From Isoetes taiwanensis (lineage: Eukaryota > Streptophyta > Lycopodiopsida > Isoetales > Isoetaceae), in assembly GCA_021234155.1 (NCBI GenBank), contig JAJEKV010000193.1, positions 126,001-190,000 on the forward strand: a stretch of DNA of 64,000 nucleotides. The letters run 5' to 3'. Position numbers and translations under genes: made by a program. A model generated the notes under the pieces. That model was given only the letters and a program-made list of their open reading frames with translations. It did no database searches and was not told the DNA's origin. Below are positions 61,863 to 64,000 of the stretch, one piece after another (the stretch's first letter is position 1; every line of letters starts with the position of its first letter).

Positions 61863-64000
61863 AATGCTTTCGAAATTTTTTGACCTCTCGGGGAAACCAA
61901 AGGAGCTTAGAAATGTATTATGTGTGCCTTCAATTATCAGAAATTTAATTTCTGTTAGTCAACTTGTTGACTTAGGATACAAAGTGTGTTTTGAGAAAAC
62001 ACATTGTAAAATCTTCTTTGAGAATGAATTAAAATTTTTGGCACGAAGACTTGGAAATCTATTTGCATTTGACAATGCAAGATCTGATGGTTTCATTAAC
62101 CTGATCTCAGCTCCTACAATAAAAAATTGGCATGAAAGATTAGGGCATACACATTTAAATAATATCCAGTACATGATCAAGCACAATATGATAATTGCTG
62201 AAAAAGAAAAGGATGAACATTTTGTTTGTGAAGGCTGCTTGCTAGGAAAGCATACCAGATTGAGGTTTTCTAAATCACACAAAAGAGCAAAGGGAATTCT
62301 GGATTTGATTCATACAGATCTTTGTGGTCCAATCAATGTAACTAGTATGACAGGGAAAAGGTATTTCATCACATTTATAGATGATTTCTCTAGGAAAACC
62401 ACAACTTATCTCTTAAGACATAAAGATCAGGCATTCAATGCATACAAAATCTTTGAGCAAGAAGTTGAGAGACAGACTGGAAGAAAAATTAAGTGTATTA
62501 GGTCGGACAGAGGAGGAGAATTTTTATCAGGGGAATTTAAACAATATTGCAGAGCTCGAGGCATCAAAAGACAACTAACATGCAGGTTCACACCTCAACA
62601 AAATGGAGTAGCAGAAAGGAAGAATAGGACCATTTTGGATGCAGTTCGATCCATGCTTAAACAATCAGGTATGCCAAATTATCTTTGGGATGAAACTGTC
62701 AAAACTGCTGTGTACATTCAAAATAGGCTTCCAACATCAAGTATTAATGGCAAAACCCCTGAAGAAATGTGGAATGGTCACATACCAGCCTATGACATGT
62801 TTAAAACATTTGGTTGTGTAGGGTATGTTCATGTACCAAAGGAAATTAGAAAGAAACTTGATGATAGGGCTATCAAATGTTATTTAGTCGGGTATGATGA
62901 ACATACCAAAGGCTACAGAATGTTTAACCTGGAAAAAAGGCAGATTATCATAAGCAGGGACATTACTTTTGATGAATCTGTAGTGTACAAGGACAGAAAC
63001 AAAGAGAAAAATCAGATTCCAGAAATAAAGGTTGATGAGCCTGTCAACAAAGTGGATAATTATGATGATTTTGAGGAACAATCAAAGCAAGACCATAATG
63101 CACTTGATGATAAACAGGTCAGCAACTCTGAGGATGAAGAACAAGCAGAGATAGAACTAGAAATGGAGAATAGAGAAGATCATGCACATGAGGACAATGC
63201 AGAAATCAGAAATAGAAGAAAAAGAAAAACAGAAGTTGAAAGATTAAAGGAAGGAATGCAAATAGATGCTGATGCATATGGCAGGGGTGACAGCGGAAAA
63301 AGCAAAAGACTTAACAATGATGACTTGGATATACATCAAATTATGGCATTGATTGATCCAGCACTTCCAAGTAACTTTGCTGAGGCTATAAATTCAGAGA
63401 ATTCTGATAAATGGATGGCAGCCATGAAAGAAGAGATGTCAGCCTTTCAAAGAACACATACTTATGAGGTTGTTGAAAAACCAGAGGGTAAAAATGTTAT
63501 AGGGAGCAAGTGGATTTACAAAATAAAAAAGGGGATAAATGGAGAACCAAAATTTAAAGCCAGATTAGTGGCTCAGGGATTCACACAAAAGAAAGGATTA
63601 GATTATGAAGAAACCTTCTCTCCAATAGTAAAGTTGACAAGTATCAGGATTTTACTTGCTTTTGCAAATGCACACAATTTGGAAATACATCACATGGATG
63701 TAAGTACTGCTTTCCTAAATGCAGAAATTAATGAGGAAGTTTACATGAGACAAGCTCAGGGGTTTGAACTTAAAGGTGAAAACATGGTCTGGAAATTGAA
63801 TCGTGCTGTGTATGGGCTAAAACAAGCACCCAGAATGTGGTATAATTGCATAGACAAGTATCTGCAAAAACAAGGGTTTGTAAAGTTCTTGAATGATGGA
63901 AATATGTACATTTTAAACAAGGGAGATGAGTTTTGCATCCTTGCTCTATATGTAGATGACAACATACTAGTGTCTAGTAATTCTGAAATTTTGGGATATT
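61863..64000 (+). CDS. Ty1/copia integrase and reverse transcriptase, open to the window edge
   Basis: The frame beginning EMLSKFFDLSG stays open for more than 700 codons to position 64000. Integrase has the zinc site HERLGHTHLNN...CEGCLLGKH, the core D (LIHTDLCGPI), D (IRSDRGGEF) and E (PQQNGVAERKNRT), so the DDE triad is present. RT starts at KWMAAMKEEMSAF with GSKWIYKIKKG, FKARLVAQGFTQ, MDVSTAFLNAEI, GLKQAPRMWY and LYVDDNILVS, the YVDD catalytic box. RNase H and the 3' LTR lie beyond the window. Apart from the upstream frameshifts it looks young. Confidence 0.92.

Overview
The window looks like nuclear DNA of a land plant with a large, transposon-rich genome. The evidence is Ty3/gypsy chromoviruses with integrase chromodomains, a Ty1/copia element, primer-binding sites matching initiator Met-tRNA (TGGTATCAGAGC), L1-like LINEs, hAT-type MITEs and telo-box motifs. 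I cannot name the species; a fern, lycophyte, bryophyte or gymnosperm seems more likely than a compact angiosperm genome, but that is inference. Almost every coding stretch belongs to a mobile element. Only 54.3-60 kb contains ORFs that could be host genes.

Layout. 0-5 kb: low-complexity repeats, a tiny poly(A) retroposition, a 677-bp hAT-like MITE with a perfect 8-bp target duplication, and minus-strand LINE debris. 4.94-28.2 kb: a three-LTR array of one chromovirus family (LTRs about 2.6-2.8 kb). LTR1 is split by a LINE. Internal region 1 has lost RT and RNase H. LTR2 carries an L1-type insertion that has ORF1 but no ORF2. 18.5-22.45 kb is a strange interdigitated mosaic of LTR, gag and pol pieces. 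Internal region 2 keeps a disabled pol, and LTR3 carries a small MITE. 28.2-39.4 kb: 5'-truncated minus-strand LINEs, fragments of other LTR elements, SINE-like pieces and long stretches with nothing recognisable.

39.45-51.85 kb is the most interesting part: a complete minus-strand chromovirus with 1.66-kb LTRs and a perfect 5-bp target duplication (GAAAC). Between its 5' LTR and gag it carries an extra gene for a histone H3-like protein. That gene has an N-terminus identical to H3 residues 1-9 (ARTKQTARK), a long charged linker with a nuclear-localisation-like cluster, and a full-length H3 histone fold. The H3-like gene and the next ORF each have a CTATAAATAG box about 100 nt upstream. Each is also preceded by a pair of 67-nt hairpins; the four hairpins match in order and show compensatory changes. 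The same element ends pol in a chromodomain, a module that in other chromoviruses reads methylated H3 tails. A non-autonomous hAT element later landed in its 5' LTR, and the 3' LTR preserves the empty site.

51.85-60.3 kb: a 0.8-kb tandem duplication, a probable Helitron terminus, a RING-H2 protein gene, an FCP1/HAD-like domain with a DxN motif, and an unrecognised acidic minus-strand ORF. 60.3-64 kb: the 5' part of a Ty1/copia element with an open integrase/RT frame running off the window.
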